Shown piece by piece: positions 15,135 to 22,330 of a stretch of 64,000 nucleotides of DNA; the stretch's first letter is position 1, and each line of letters opens with the position of its first letter. The notes under the pieces were generated by a model. That model saw only the letters and a program-made list of their open reading frames with translations. It searched no databases and was not told where the DNA came from. The DNA is from Pseudomonas sp. WS 5079 (GTDB taxonomy: Bacteria > Pseudomonadota > Gammaproteobacteria > Pseudomonadales > Pseudomonadaceae). A program made the translations under genes and the position numbers. The stretch spans positions 1 through 64,000 of the forward strand of contig NZ_JAAQWN010000005.1 in the NCBI RefSeq assembly GCF_012985465.1, read 5' to 3'.

Positions 15135-15775
15135 TCATCGTGAATTGCGCGCAGGGGTCGGAAGAGTGGCACCAGGAGCGAGCAGGCGTTATCACCGCCA
15201 GCATGTTTGGCGATGCGCGAGCGAAGCTCAAGTCAGGACCGAACAAGGGCGAACCAACCGCCAAGGCTCAGGATTATGCATTCCGACTGGCTGTGGAGCG
15301 GATCAGCGGCAAGCCCCTTGATGGCGGCTTTGAGACCTGGCAAATGCGCCGGGGGCATGAGCTGGAACCACAGGCCCGCATGGAGCATGAAGCTCAAACT
15401 GGTTTGATTGTCACCCAGGTCGGACTGGTCAAAACCGACGACGGCGCATTTGGCGCCAGTGCAGATGGCTTCATCGGCGAAGATGGCGGCTCGGAGTACA
15501 AGTGCTTCCTCGCCCCTGAAAAACTTCGGTCGTTCCACATCGACAATGACGCCAGCGAGATCATGGACCAGGTACAGGGGTGCATGTGGATCACCGGTCG
15601 CAAGTGGTGGCACATCGGGATGTACTGTCCAGCCCTTGAGTCGGTCGGACGCCAGTTGTGGTGGCAGGAATTCAAGCGCGACGACAACTACATCGACAAG
15701 CTTGAAGAGGAGCTTTGGGAGTTCAAGCTGCTGGTGGACGGATATGAGGAGAAACTGCGGAGTAAAGCAGCATGA
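15131..15775 (+). CDS. YqaJ-family phage exonuclease (lambda Exo-like)
   Basis: A 214-residue nuclease of the YqaJ/lambda exonuclease fold. Key segments are QGSEEWHQERAG with ITAS at the N-terminus, MRRGHELEPQAR (conserved acidic helix), GASADGFIGEDGG (catalytic Asp) and SEYKC (the E-x-K of the PD-(D/E)xK core), with a later MDQVQGCMWITG helix. It would resect dsDNA 5' ends to give tails for the annealing protein encoded just upstream. It is translationally coupled to its neighbours. Confidence 0.9.
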   Translation: MIIVNCAQGSEEWHQERAGVITASMFGDARAKLKSGPNKGEPTAKAQDYAFRLAVERISGKPLDGGFETWQMRRGHELEPQARMEHEAQTGLIVTQVGLVKTDDGAFGASADGFIGEDGGSEYKCFLAPEKLRSFHIDNDASEIMDQVQGCMWITGRKWWHIGMYCPALESVGRQLWWQEFKRDDNYIDKLEEELWEFKLLVDGYEEKLRSKAA

Positions 15776-16365
15776 TCAGCATCCTCCGTAACGAAGTGGA
15801 ACGGCTGCGCCCGGCGCACGATGAACTGGCCGCGCAGATGGCTGAGTTTGTGGCATCTGGCGGTGAGATCGAAGTCGCGCCGCCCACTGGCTACAAGCCA
15901 AAGCCCATCACCTACAGCAACCAGATGCCGCCATTGCCGAAGCCGTTTGTTCGGCGCAAATCTGAGGCAGATGCCCTGCCCCTCGACAAGGACGACATCC
16001 GCACCCAGGAGCGCCTAAGGCTGGTTGAGCAGATACGCCAGCTCGGCGTCACGCACACCCAAACCGAAGTCGCTGCTGCACTTGGTGTAAGCCGACGGCT
16101 CATCTACAACCACGCCGCCCGGTACGACATCACGTTTAAGGCGCCAAGCCGGGGCGGCGCTCGCAACCTGGTGCACAACGTTGTTGATAAGGAGCGGGAT
16201 GCGAAGTTCGCCGAGCGGATCAGGGCATTCATGGAGCTTGGCATCAGCCGGCGCCAGTGCTGCGGGAAGCTGGCAATCGGCAGCAAGGCATTCGAACGCA
16301 TCATCGCCACCCACGGCATCGACTATCCCAAAGCACGCCAGGGCGGAACTTCATGCGCCGCATAG
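15772..16365 (+). CDS. HTH DNA-binding phage protein
   Basis: A 197-residue protein overlapping the exonuclease gene by four bases. The middle has a helix-turn-helix-like segment (THTQTEVAAALGVSRRLIYNHAARY) and the C-terminus a second related segment (MELGISRRQCCGKLAIGSKAFERIIATHG). Two HTH-like units in one protein suggest a regulator or a DNA-structure-specific factor. No named family is recognised. Confidence 0.6.
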   Translation: MISILRNEVERLRPAHDELAAQMAEFVASGGEIEVAPPTGYKPKPITYSNQMPPLPKPFVRRKSEADALPLDKDDIRTQERLRLVEQIRQLGVTHTQTEVAAALGVSRRLIYNHAARYDITFKAPSRGGARNLVHNVVDKERDAKFAERIRAFMELGISRRQCCGKLAIGSKAFERIIATHGIDYPKARQGGTSCAA

Positions 16366-16434
16366 CCCGCACCCAGCAACGCAAACGTCAAACCTGGCTC
16401 GCACTGCCGGCCAGCGGAATAGAAGAGGTAGGCC

Positions 16435-16800
16435 ATGGCCGAGGAAGAGCAGCAGCCAACGGCGGAAGCCTTGAAGCAGCGCCGAAAGCGGGAGAAGGCG
16501 GCAGCGAAGGACGCTGCATTGGGCGTCGAGAAATTTACAATTGAGGTGGCCGGCATCTTCAAGGCCGACCTCAAACGCCTGATGAAGCAGCACGGCTTCA
16601 ACAACCAGCAGGAGGTACACCAGACCCTGCTGCGCAACGTAATCGCAGCCGACTTCGAAACGGCGGCGCAGATGCTCAAGTGTGTCACGACACCTTTTGT
16701 TGTTACTGAAAAGGTGTCTCGCCTCATCCGGGAGGCGGGGCTGAAGTCGCTTGCCGATGACCCGCCGGAAGCTGACGACGAAATCGAAACACCCGAATAA
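16435..16800 (+). CDS. Hypothetical phage protein upstream of the DGR (121 aa)
   Basis: An N-terminal charged helix (EALKQRRKREKAAAKDAAL) is followed by a possible ribbon-helix-helix-like part (KFTIEVAGIFKADLKRLMKQHGFNNQQEVHQTLL) and an acidic tail. It may be a small DNA-binding protein. It is the last gene before the retroelement. The RHH assignment is tentative. Confidence 0.55.
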   Translation: MAEEEQQPTAEALKQRRKREKAAAKDAALGVEKFTIEVAGIFKADLKRLMKQHGFNNQQEVHQTLLRNVIAADFETAAQMLKCVTTPFVVTEKVSRLIREAGLKSLADDPPEADDEIETPE

Positions 16801-16857
16801 CCCACCCTACTTGCTGCATCCGGCATCCGGAGAGCGGCGCCTATCTGAGGTAACCGC

Positions 16858-17451
16858 ATGAAAACCGAAATGATCACCCTGAAGCACGGTGACGCGTCTA
16901 TCAAGATGCCCGCTTCCTCTCTGGCAAAACTGGCCATTGCCAGCGTTTTCGCTCAGGTGCTACCGCCAGCGGCGAACGTTCAACCTGTCGCATTCACCGA
17001 GGCACCTGCCGTCGGCGAGTACTGGACCGGCCAAGGCGGCATCAACGCCGGCTACGTAGCTGCCCGTGGCAATGTTCCAGCCCACTACCTGATCCTCGGT
17101 GACAAAGACTTGGGCGAATTCAAGTGGGGGCGCTATCAAGAAGAGTCGGCAGCTATCAGTAAATGGGATGGCGACTCCAATACTCAGGCCCTTGTTGAGG
17201 CAGGCGGCCACCCTGCTGCTGAGGCCGCGAACTCATACCAGGCTGACGGTCATGCCGACTTCTACCTGCCAGCTGCCACGGAGCTCTATCAAGCCTGGGC
17301 CCACGACTTGATAGCGAAGGGCGCGTACTGGTCATCATCGCAGCGCTCAGCCGACTTCGCAGTCTACCTGACCTTCGGTGATGGCTATCAGTACTACGAC
17401 GACAAGAGCGACGAGCTCCGTGTCCGCCCCGTCCGCAGATTCTTTATTTAA
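16858..17451 (+). CDS. DGR target protein 1 (DUF1566-like, variable C-terminus)
   Basis: A 197-residue protein with GAGG upstream of the ATG. The C-terminal part, from about residue 125, resembles DUF1566/C-type-lectin-fold variable proteins: FYLPAATELYQAWAHDL, then GAYWSSSQRSA, then ELRVRPVR. Residues 161-195 are encoded by VR1. Relative to the template, residues 166, 167, 169-172, 174, 177, 179-181, 184 and 185 have changed, mostly from Asn to Asp, Tyr, Phe, Ser or Thr. This fold displays variable side chains on a ligand-binding face in known DGR proteins. I see no clear signal peptide. Ligand and location are unknown. Confidence 0.9.
   Translation: MKTEMITLKHGDASIKMPASSLAKLAIASVFAQVLPPAANVQPVAFTEAPAVGEYWTGQGGINAGYVAARGNVPAHYLILGDKDLGEFKWGRYQEESAAISKWDGDSNTQALVEAGGHPAAEAANSYQADGHADFYLPAATELYQAWAHDLIAKGAYWSSSQRSADFAVYLTFGDGYQYYDDKSDELRVRPVRRFFI
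17338..17442 (+). repeat. DGR variable repeat VR1
   Basis: 105 bases aligned without gaps to the template at 18735-18839. There are fourteen mismatches: thirteen at template adenines and one at a template T (18759, T to G). The first 15 bases and the G/C-rich 3' end (GAGCTCCGTGTCCGCCCCGT onward) are identical, as expected of an initiation-of-mutagenic-homology segment. It reaches to within two codons of the stop of target gene 1. Confidence 0.95.
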
Positions 17452-17485
17452 TCATTCATCCATTCGTTCTTGATCCGGCACACCA

Positions 17486-17505
17486 GGGCGCACAGCGCCT
17501 TTTTT
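17486..17505 (+). terminator. Hairpin/terminator downstream of VR1
   Basis: GGGCGC-ACA-GCGCC followed by six T. It can terminate target gene 1. It lies about 45 bases after the end of VR1, the region where DGR targets carry a DNA hairpin that helps retrohoming in Bordetella phage, so it may serve both roles. Confidence 0.7.
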
Positions 17506-17530
17506 GTTGCCTTCGAAAAGAGGAAGCATC

Positions 17531-18151
17531 ATGTCCGCAGTTGAGAAAGCAGCACCAGCAGTAACCACCCCCGCAATCGGTCAGGCCTACGGCGGCGGCT
17601 TCGTCACCGGCATTACCCGCGACCCGGCCACCGGCAAGCGCTCTCTTCACATCTCCGCCGGCGCCGCTCACGAACTGGTCGGCGCCTGGGGCGAGTACGG
17701 CGTCAAGATCGAGGGTGCCGACAGCTTCACCGACAGCCTGGCCAACACCCAGGCCATGGCGGCGGCAGGCAGCGAGCTGGCTGTGAAGGTGCTAGCCCTG
17801 GATATCGGTGGCTTCACCGACTGGGCAATCCCGGCGCGCGACGTGCAAGAGCTGCAATACCGCCACTTCAAGCCGACCACCGAAGAGAACTGGGCGAACT
17901 CGCGCAATGGCGACAACCCAAACAGCGAGCCTGTAGGCCTGCTGTACAGCGAAGAAGACCCGGTGCAGACCCTCCACGCCGCGTTCCAGGAAGGCGGTGC
18001 TGAAGCGTTCCGCGACACCTGGTACTGGTCGAGTTCGCAGCGCTCAGCCGACATCGCTTTCACCATGACCTTCGGTGATGGCTATCAGGTCAGCGGCGCC
18101 AAGTACTACGAGCTCCGTGTCCGCCCCGTCCGCAGCGAATTTATTGATTAA
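17531..18151 (+). CDS. DGR target protein 2 (DUF1566-like, variable C-terminus)
   Basis: A 206-residue protein. The start at 17531 has AGAGGAAG just upstream (an ATG at 17504 lies in the preceding terminator and is rejected). The N-terminal 160 residues differ from target 1 (Gly/Ala-rich start, then ISAGAAHELVGAWGEYGVKIEGADS). The end has the same TWYWSSSQRSA ... YELRVRPVR variable domain. VR2 encodes residues 169-202. Every codon difference from the template arises from adenine substitution. Two targets with unrelated N-termini sharing one template suggest that the variable module was recruited to different proteins. Confidence 0.9.
   Translation: MSAVEKAAPAVTTPAIGQAYGGGFVTGITRDPATGKRSLHISAGAAHELVGAWGEYGVKIEGADSFTDSLANTQAMAAAGSELAVKVLALDIGGFTDWAIPARDVQELQYRHFKPTTEENWANSRNGDNPNSEPVGLLYSEEDPVQTLHAAFQEGGAEAFRDTWYWSSSQRSADIAFTMTFGDGYQVSGAKYYELRVRPVRSEFID
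18035..18135 (+). repeat. DGR variable repeat VR2
   Basis: 101 bases aligned without gaps to 18735-18835 of the template. There are fifteen mismatches, all at template adenines, with A changed to G, T or C. The G/C-rich 3' end is identical to the template and to VR1, and the sequences part immediately after CGCAG. Confidence 0.96.
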
Positions 18152-18165
18152 TTCGCTTATTTAAT

Positions 18166-18183
18166 CCGGCCGCTTGCGGCCGG
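18166..18183 (+). other. Perfect hairpin downstream of VR2
   Basis: CCGGCCGC-TT-GCGGCCGG forms an eight-base perfect inverted repeat (or seven bases with a four-base loop), 30 bases after the end of VR2. It has no T run, so it is not a classical terminator. Position and shape match the cruciform-type element reported downstream of the variable repeat in Bordetella phage BPP-1. Confidence 0.6.
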
Positions 18184-18206
18184 TTGCTTCTAGGAGCTGT
18201 ATCGCA

Positions 18207-18563
18207 ATGGGAATGCACACTGACTTGTCGATCTACAGGGCGGCCATGGGCCTCCTGCACATGGCAACAACGCTCACACGCAACGTACCGCGAGACCTGA
18301 AGCAGTCACTCGGCAAGCGAGTGATCGACGAGTGCATCGATGTCCTGATGCTGATTGCCCGTGCCAACGCAACTCAGGACAAGCGGCCACACCTGACCCT
18401 GCTGGTCGAGAAGGTGCAGGTGGTCGAGTTCCTGATGCGGCTCTTCAAAGACAATCGCTTTATCAGCATCCCGCAACACGCCCAGGCAATTGAGGTAACG
18501 ACCTCAATAGGCAAGCAAGCAAACGCCTGGAAACGCTCTACCCCAGCCGCGCCCGCTACCTGA
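18207..18563 (+). CDS. avd: Accessory variability determinant Avd (DGR)
   Basis: A 118-residue, mostly helical, net basic protein of the four-helix-bundle Avd type: LSIYRAAMGLLHMATTLTRN, PRDLKQSLGKRVIDECIDVLMLIARAN, then LVEKVQVVEFLMRLFKDN. AGGAG lies ten bases before the ATG at 18207. Avd proteins form a pentameric barrel that binds the reverse transcriptase and template RNA and is needed for mutagenic cDNA synthesis in BPP-1. It lies between VR2 and the template, the canonical order. Confidence 0.88.
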   Translation: MGMHTDLSIYRAAMGLLHMATTLTRNVPRDLKQSLGKRVIDECIDVLMLIARANATQDKRPHLTLLVEKVQVVEFLMRLFKDNRFISIPQHAQAIEVTTSIGKQANAWKRSTPAAPAT

Positions 18564-18734
18564 AGGTTACGGCTTTCTGGTCTGTGCGAATTGAATCTGG
18601 TCGTGCCGCTGACCTTTGGGTCACCGCCATGCGCACAAGAGATACCGCCGGTCTAAAGCGTCCGGGCAGGTCTTGCGCAGTTTCCTTGCTGATCGGCTAT
18701 GCCTTCGGCTCGGTGACGTAGATAGCACGATAGG
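18564..18734 (+). ncRNA. Avd-TR spacer, 5' part of the DGR template RNA
   Basis: 171 bases without an open gene between avd and the template. In studied DGRs the template RNA includes sequence flanking TR that is required for reverse transcription. Short inverted segments are present, but I cannot assign a structure by eye. Confidence 0.5.
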
Positions 18735-18839
18735 TCGCAGCGCTCAGCCAACAACGCATTCAACATGAACTTCGATGATGGCAATCAGAACAACAACGAC
18801 AAGAACAACGAGCTCCGTGTCCGCCCCGTCCGCAGATTC
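18735..18839 (+). repeat. DGR template repeat TR
   Basis: 105 bases from TCGCAGCGCTCAGCC to CGCAGATTC. Read in the target frame it encodes SQRSANNAFNMNF then DDGNQNNNDKNNELRV. The run of AAC codons puts adenines at the diversifiable first two codon positions, a hallmark of DGR templates. VR1 and VR2 match it except at adenines plus one T. The reading frame of the reverse transcriptase opens inside it. Confidence 0.95.
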
Positions 18840-19935
18840 GACTTTGGGTCCCTACCCGTTTCAGGATCTGGTCCAGGCCTATTACGACTGCCGACGCACC
18901 AAGCGCAACAGCGACAGCGCGCTGGCTTTCGAGATAGACCTGGAGCGGAACCTGATCCAGTTGCACGACGACCTGGTCAGCGGCAATTACCGCCCAGGTC
19001 GATCTATCTGCTTCGTGGTCACCCGACCGAAAGCCCGGGAAGTCTGGGCAGCAGACTTTCGGGACCGCGTCGTCCACCACCTCATGTACAACCATGTGGC
19101 CCCGCGCTTCTACGCCAGCTTCATAGCGGACAGTTGCGCATGCATTCCCGGGCGCGGCACGTTGTACGCCGCAACCCGGCTTGAGTCGAAGATACGCAGC
19201 GCCAGCGAAAACTGGTCGAAGCCTGTCTTCTACCTGAAGTGCGACTTGGCCAACTTCTTCGTCGCCATCGACAAGGCGGTGCTGCGCAAGCAACTGGAGG
19301 CCAGGATTACCGAACCCTGGTGGTTGGCCCTGGCCACGCAGATCCTCATGCACGACCCGCGCGAGGATTACGAGACCCGCAGCCCGGCGCACCTGTTCAA
19401 CCGGGTGCCACAGCACAAGCGCCTGGTAGCACAGCCGGCGCGCCTTGGCCTGCCGATCGGCAACCTGTCGTCGCAGTTCTTCGCGAACGTCTACCTCGAC
19501 GCCCTGGACCAGTTCGCCAAGCACCAGCTGCGCGCCAAGCACTACATCCGGTACGTCGATGACTTCGTGCTCCTGCATGAGTCACCGCAGCAGCTCAACC
19601 AGTGGCTGGCCGAGGTTGAAGCGTTCCTGCCCAGGCTCGGCGCTAAGCTAAACCCCACGAAGACGATCCTGCAGCCCGTGGATCGCGGCGTCGACTTCGT
19701 TGGGCATGTCATTAAACCCTGGCGGCGTACCACCCGTAAGCGTTCCCTTGCCCAGGCACTGAAGCGCACCGCCGCGGCTCCGGACGAGGATCTGCGCGAG
19801 ACCGCCAACAGCTACTTCGGCCTGCTCAGCCAGGCCAGCCATAGCGAGAAAGACCGGGCCGCACTGGCTCGGGTCGTGCTGAAGCGCGGCAACAGCGTCA
19901 ACGCCGGACTGACAAAGACCTTCCAGAAGACGTAA
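18775..19935 (+). CDS. DGR reverse transcriptase
   Basis: Up to 386 residues. Motifs: FRDRVVHH (residues 95-102), LKCDLANFF with catalytic Asp157, LGLPIGNLSSQFFANVYL (the I/L-G-x-x-x-S-Q form typical of DGR enzymes in place of the retroviral Q-G-x-x-x-S-P), and YVDD at 260-263. The C-terminal thumb segment includes VDFVGHVI. An in-frame stop at 18766 limits the start to ATG 18775 or 18778, GTG 18817 (all inside TR) or TTG 18844 (just past TR). None has a good ribosome binding site, so the true start is unresolved. Homology begins near 18853. It copies TR RNA with errors at adenines. Confidence 0.95.
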   Translation: MMAIRTTTTRTTSSVSAPSADSTLGPYPFQDLVQAYYDCRRTKRNSDSALAFEIDLERNLIQLHDDLVSGNYRPGRSICFVVTRPKAREVWAADFRDRVVHHLMYNHVAPRFYASFIADSCACIPGRGTLYAATRLESKIRSASENWSKPVFYLKCDLANFFVAIDKAVLRKQLEARITEPWWLALATQILMHDPREDYETRSPAHLFNRVPQHKRLVAQPARLGLPIGNLSSQFFANVYLDALDQFAKHQLRAKHYIRYVDDFVLLHESPQQLNQWLAEVEAFLPRLGAKLNPTKTILQPVDRGVDFVGHVIKPWRRTTRKRSLAQALKRTAAAPDEDLRETANSYFGLLSQASHSEKDRAALARVVLKRGNSVNAGLTKTFQKT

Positions 19936-19978
19936 CTCCCCCACTCAACCGCCCGGGCATGGCCCGGAAGGACTCCCC

Positions 19979-20575
19979 ATGCCTACAGAAAACCAAACCC
20001 CCAAGCCCGCGCCGAGCCTTGCTACCGGCCACGACCTGGATGCTGCGACCTGGGCCAACTTCGTGACCCGCCTTCGCCATGACTGTGTTGGTGCTGGTGT
20101 TCACGATCACTGCACCTCTGCAGCGATCTTCATCGTCCAGGCCAGGCGAATCGTCTACGGGATAGACACCGACTACAGCGACAACCGCGTGCTACTCGAT
20201 CACTACAATGACAGTGAATGGTTTTCGCCAAAGGAATACTGGGTAGACCAGGACGAGGAGGGCCGTGCAGAGCTGAACAAGGCAATGCAGGACTGGTCGA
20301 GCTGCCAGTTCATGAAGGCGGACGAGTCGGATCAGTGGCATGTCCTTGGTGAGCTAGAGGGGCACGTAGTAACCGGCTGGTGTGAGAGCTGGGAGTACAT
20401 CAACGCTCACTTCACCAAGGATGCGGCCGAGGCATTCATCCGCCGCAAGAAGCACGACTATGGCAAAGGCATGCGGGTCTACGTCGAATCCCAGTACTAC
20501 GCCTGGGAGTTCAACGCCATCAAGGAAGCGATCCTCGACGGCACGCTGACCTACAAGCCGAAGGAGGTCGCATGA
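19979..20575 (+). CDS. Hypothetical phage protein (198 aa)
   Basis: GGAAGGACT precedes the ATG. A Pro-rich start (PTENQTPKPAPS) leads to a mixed alpha/beta protein with a Trp/Tyr-rich middle (HYNDSEWFSPKEYWVDQDEEG, in two parts). It contains HDHCTSAAIFIVQARRIVYG, which may be a core strand-helix unit. It overlaps the next gene by four bases. No family is recognised with confidence. Confidence 0.6.
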   Translation: MPTENQTPKPAPSLATGHDLDAATWANFVTRLRHDCVGAGVHDHCTSAAIFIVQARRIVYGIDTDYSDNRVLLDHYNDSEWFSPKEYWVDQDEEGRAELNKAMQDWSSCQFMKADESDQWHVLGELEGHVVTGWCESWEYINAHFTKDAAEAFIRRKKHDYGKGMRVYVESQYYAWEFNAIKEAILDGTLTYKPKEVA

Positions 20576-20883
20576 AACGCATCTACCTCAGCGGCCCCAT
20601 GACCGGCCTGCCTGAACTGAACTTTCCGCTGTTCCACGCCGAGACAGTGCGCCTTCGCGCCCTCGGCTTTGAAGTGGTCAACCCCGCAGAAGTTAACCCC
20701 GGTGGCGGATCGTGGGGCGATTGCATGCGCCGCGACATCGTTGAGCTGTTGACCTGCGACACAATCGCCCTGCTGAAGGGCTGGGCAGGCTCGGACGGTG
20801 CTTTTCTTGAACTCACTATTGCGTCACGCCTCGGCATGACGGTTGTGAATGCCCATGATCTGGTAACGAGGGAGGCTGTATGA
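20572..20883 (+). CDS. DUF4406 protein, nucleoside deoxyribosyltransferase-like
   Basis: A 103-residue protein with the DUF4406 hallmarks: the N-terminal strand IYLSGPMTGLPELNFPLF, then FEVVNPAEVNPGGGSW, then DIVELLTCDTIALLKGWAGSDGAFLELTIA, where the S-x-G-A-x-x-E segment corresponds to the nucleotide-binding part of deoxyribosyltransferase-like (Rossmannoid) folds. The phage role is unknown; nucleotide hydrolysis or salvage is possible. It is coupled to both neighbours. Confidence 0.85.
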   Translation: MKRIYLSGPMTGLPELNFPLFHAETVRLRALGFEVVNPAEVNPGGGSWGDCMRRDIVELLTCDTIALLKGWAGSDGAFLELTIASRLGMTVVNAHDLVTREAV

Positions 20884-21275
20884 GCGAAGTGAGGAAGTGG
20901 TACATCGGGGTATACGGCGGTGAAGCTCAGGCACGGCCTTGCTCCCCTGCCGAGTTCGAGATCATCAACGAGCGTGAGGGTCGGTATTTCGTGCTCAAGG
21001 AAGATTACGACAGCGCCGCGCAGTGCTTCCTTACCGCTGCTGAGGGATGCGTCGCGGCTGAGCGACGCGAGCGGGCCCTGCAACAGCGCCTGACCGCAGC
21101 GGATGAGCGGGAAGATGCGCTGTGCAGTCTCGCGCCAGAGGCTGAACTGGCCTTGAAGGCGCTGAATGTGGCCGTCAGCGTTTATGACGTTGAACTGGCA
21201 GATAGTGCTCGGCGTGGGCTGCGCTTGATTATCGCTGCACTCAAGCCAGCAGAGGGCGACCGCGATGACGCATAA
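20880..21275 (+). CDS. Hypothetical phage protein with central coiled coil (131 aa)
   Basis: Overlaps the DUF4406 gene by four bases. A beta-like N-terminus (KWYIGVYGGEAQARPCSP) is followed by a helical/coiled segment (ERRERALQQRLTAADEREDAL). It overlaps the next gene by 11 bases. No family is recognised. Confidence 0.55.
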   Translation: MSEVRKWYIGVYGGEAQARPCSPAEFEIINEREGRYFVLKEDYDSAAQCFLTAAEGCVAAERRERALQQRLTAADEREDALCSLAPEAELALKALNVAVSVYDVELADSARRGLRLIIAALKPAEGDRDDA

Positions 21276-21561
21276 GTGCTACCGCCGCGATCCAGAGGTG
21301 CGCGCCGTCGCAGATCTTGTGAGCGATGAGCAGATGCAGAGCTCGTTCCAGGGCACCAACTTCGGCCACGATGATTTCCGGGGGTTGCTGGCCCAAGGCT
21401 GCATCAAGGCACTGGCGGGCTGGCACCAGGGCCACACGCTGACGACCATCCTTGAAGAGCTGCGGCTGATCACCTGGAATCGGCAGGTTGGCAAGATCAA
21501 GGTCACAGCCAAAGGCCGCCACTACATTTGGCTCGCGTTCAAGTGCCGCCCGGGCGTCTGA
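21265..21561 (+). CDS. Hypothetical phage protein (98 aa)
   Basis: Starts inside the end of the previous gene. It carries YRRDPEVRAVADLV and a C-terminal DNA-binding-like helix pair (TTILEELRLITWNRQVGKIKVTAKGRHYIW, read in two parts). It may be a small winged-helix protein. No named family is recognised. Confidence 0.5.
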   Translation: MTHKCYRRDPEVRAVADLVSDEQMQSSFQGTNFGHDDFRGLLAQGCIKALAGWHQGHTLTTILEELRLITWNRQVGKIKVTAKGRHYIWLAFKCRPGV

Positions 21562-21650
21562 TCCCGAAAGGAGTACATCCGTACTCCGCCCGCAAAACCT
21601 GTAACCCCTCCCCCTTCAAAGTCAGCCGCTATAGCGGCAAGGACGAAGTC

Positions 21651-21941
21651 ATGCCCAAAGAAAAGTATCCGCTCGCCGTCGAGAGCGTTGGCGGTGACAC
21701 CTACATAGTAATGAGCCGCGGGCACCACGACCTGCGCGTGTTCATGGCAGAAGTCATCAAGGATTACGGCGACTGGAATCTCGGCGGTGCGCAGCACGTC
21801 TGGATCAAAACAACCCCTACCAAAGGCGGCTGGAACTACAACATCGTAGACCAGAACACCCGCGGCGCCTGGCCGGCGACCTATTGCTGGGAGTACGGCG
21901 AGGGGTATGAAGAGTGGCGGCAGGTGAAGCCATGCGCCTGA
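21651..21941 (+). CDS. Hypothetical phage protein (96 aa)
   Basis: The start at 21651 is chosen because the upstream frame lacks protein-like composition and GGCAAGGACG precedes the ATG. It is a beta-rich, aromatic protein (HDLRVFMAEVIKDYGDWNLGG, GAWPATYCWEYGEGYEEW). No family is recognised. Confidence 0.55.
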   Translation: MPKEKYPLAVESVGGDTYIVMSRGHHDLRVFMAEVIKDYGDWNLGGAQHVWIKTTPTKGGWNYNIVDQNTRGAWPATYCWEYGEGYEEWRQVKPCA

Positions 21942-22330
21942 AGAAAGCTGAGCGCGAACAAGTGCGCCTGAAATATGGCGGGCACTGCGCCTACTGCGGG
22001 GTGCTGCTGGGTGACCGATGGCACGCCGACCACCTGGCGCCTGTCGTGCGTGAGCTGCTGTCCAAGCAGACCGTCGCCGGCACCTGGAAGCTGGTATCCG
22101 GCAAGCCGCTACGCCCAGAGCATGACGTGCTGGAGAACATGATGCCGGCCTGCGCGCCCTGCAACATCAGCAAGGGTGGCCAAACCCTGGAAGGCTGGCG
22201 GACTTGGATCGCCGGGCACGTCAACTCCCTCAACAGCTACCACCCCATCTATCGCCTGGCCAAGTCCTACGGACTGATCGCCGAGACAGGCGCGCCAGTG
22301 GTGTTCCACTTCGAAAAGGTGTCGCCATGA
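21932..22330 (+). CDS. HNH endonuclease
   Basis: A 132-residue protein with a complete HNH/zinc core: Cys19-x-x-Cys22 (CAYCG), W-H-A-D-H at 30-34, then ENMMPACAPCNISKG with the conserved Asn and second CxxC. It begins inside the previous gene and overlaps the next by four bases. HNH nucleases near phage recombination or accessory genes may nick DNA, help packaging or act in homing; here the role is unknown. Confidence 0.85.
   Translation: MRLKKAEREQVRLKYGGHCAYCGVLLGDRWHADHLAPVVRELLSKQTVAGTWKLVSGKPLRPEHDVLENMMPACAPCNISKGGQTLEGWRTWIAGHVNSLNSYHPIYRLAKSYGLIAETGAPVVFHFEKVSP

Noticed and set aside
16353..16544. Short basic frame (MRRIARTQQRKRQ...) between the HTH gene and the next gene
   Set aside because: It overlaps the well-supported gene at 16435 in another frame for most of its length and has no ribosome binding site of its own; at most a short coupled peptide.
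18760..19578. A 272-codon minus-strand frame opposite the reverse transcriptase
   Set aside because: The plus strand carries all reverse transcriptase motifs; the opposite frame has none.
18775..19935. Reverse transcriptase considered as a retron or group II intron enzyme
   Set aside because: There is no msr/msd-like arrangement and no maturase or HNH domain. The template and variable repeats plus avd and the SQ motif point to a DGR.
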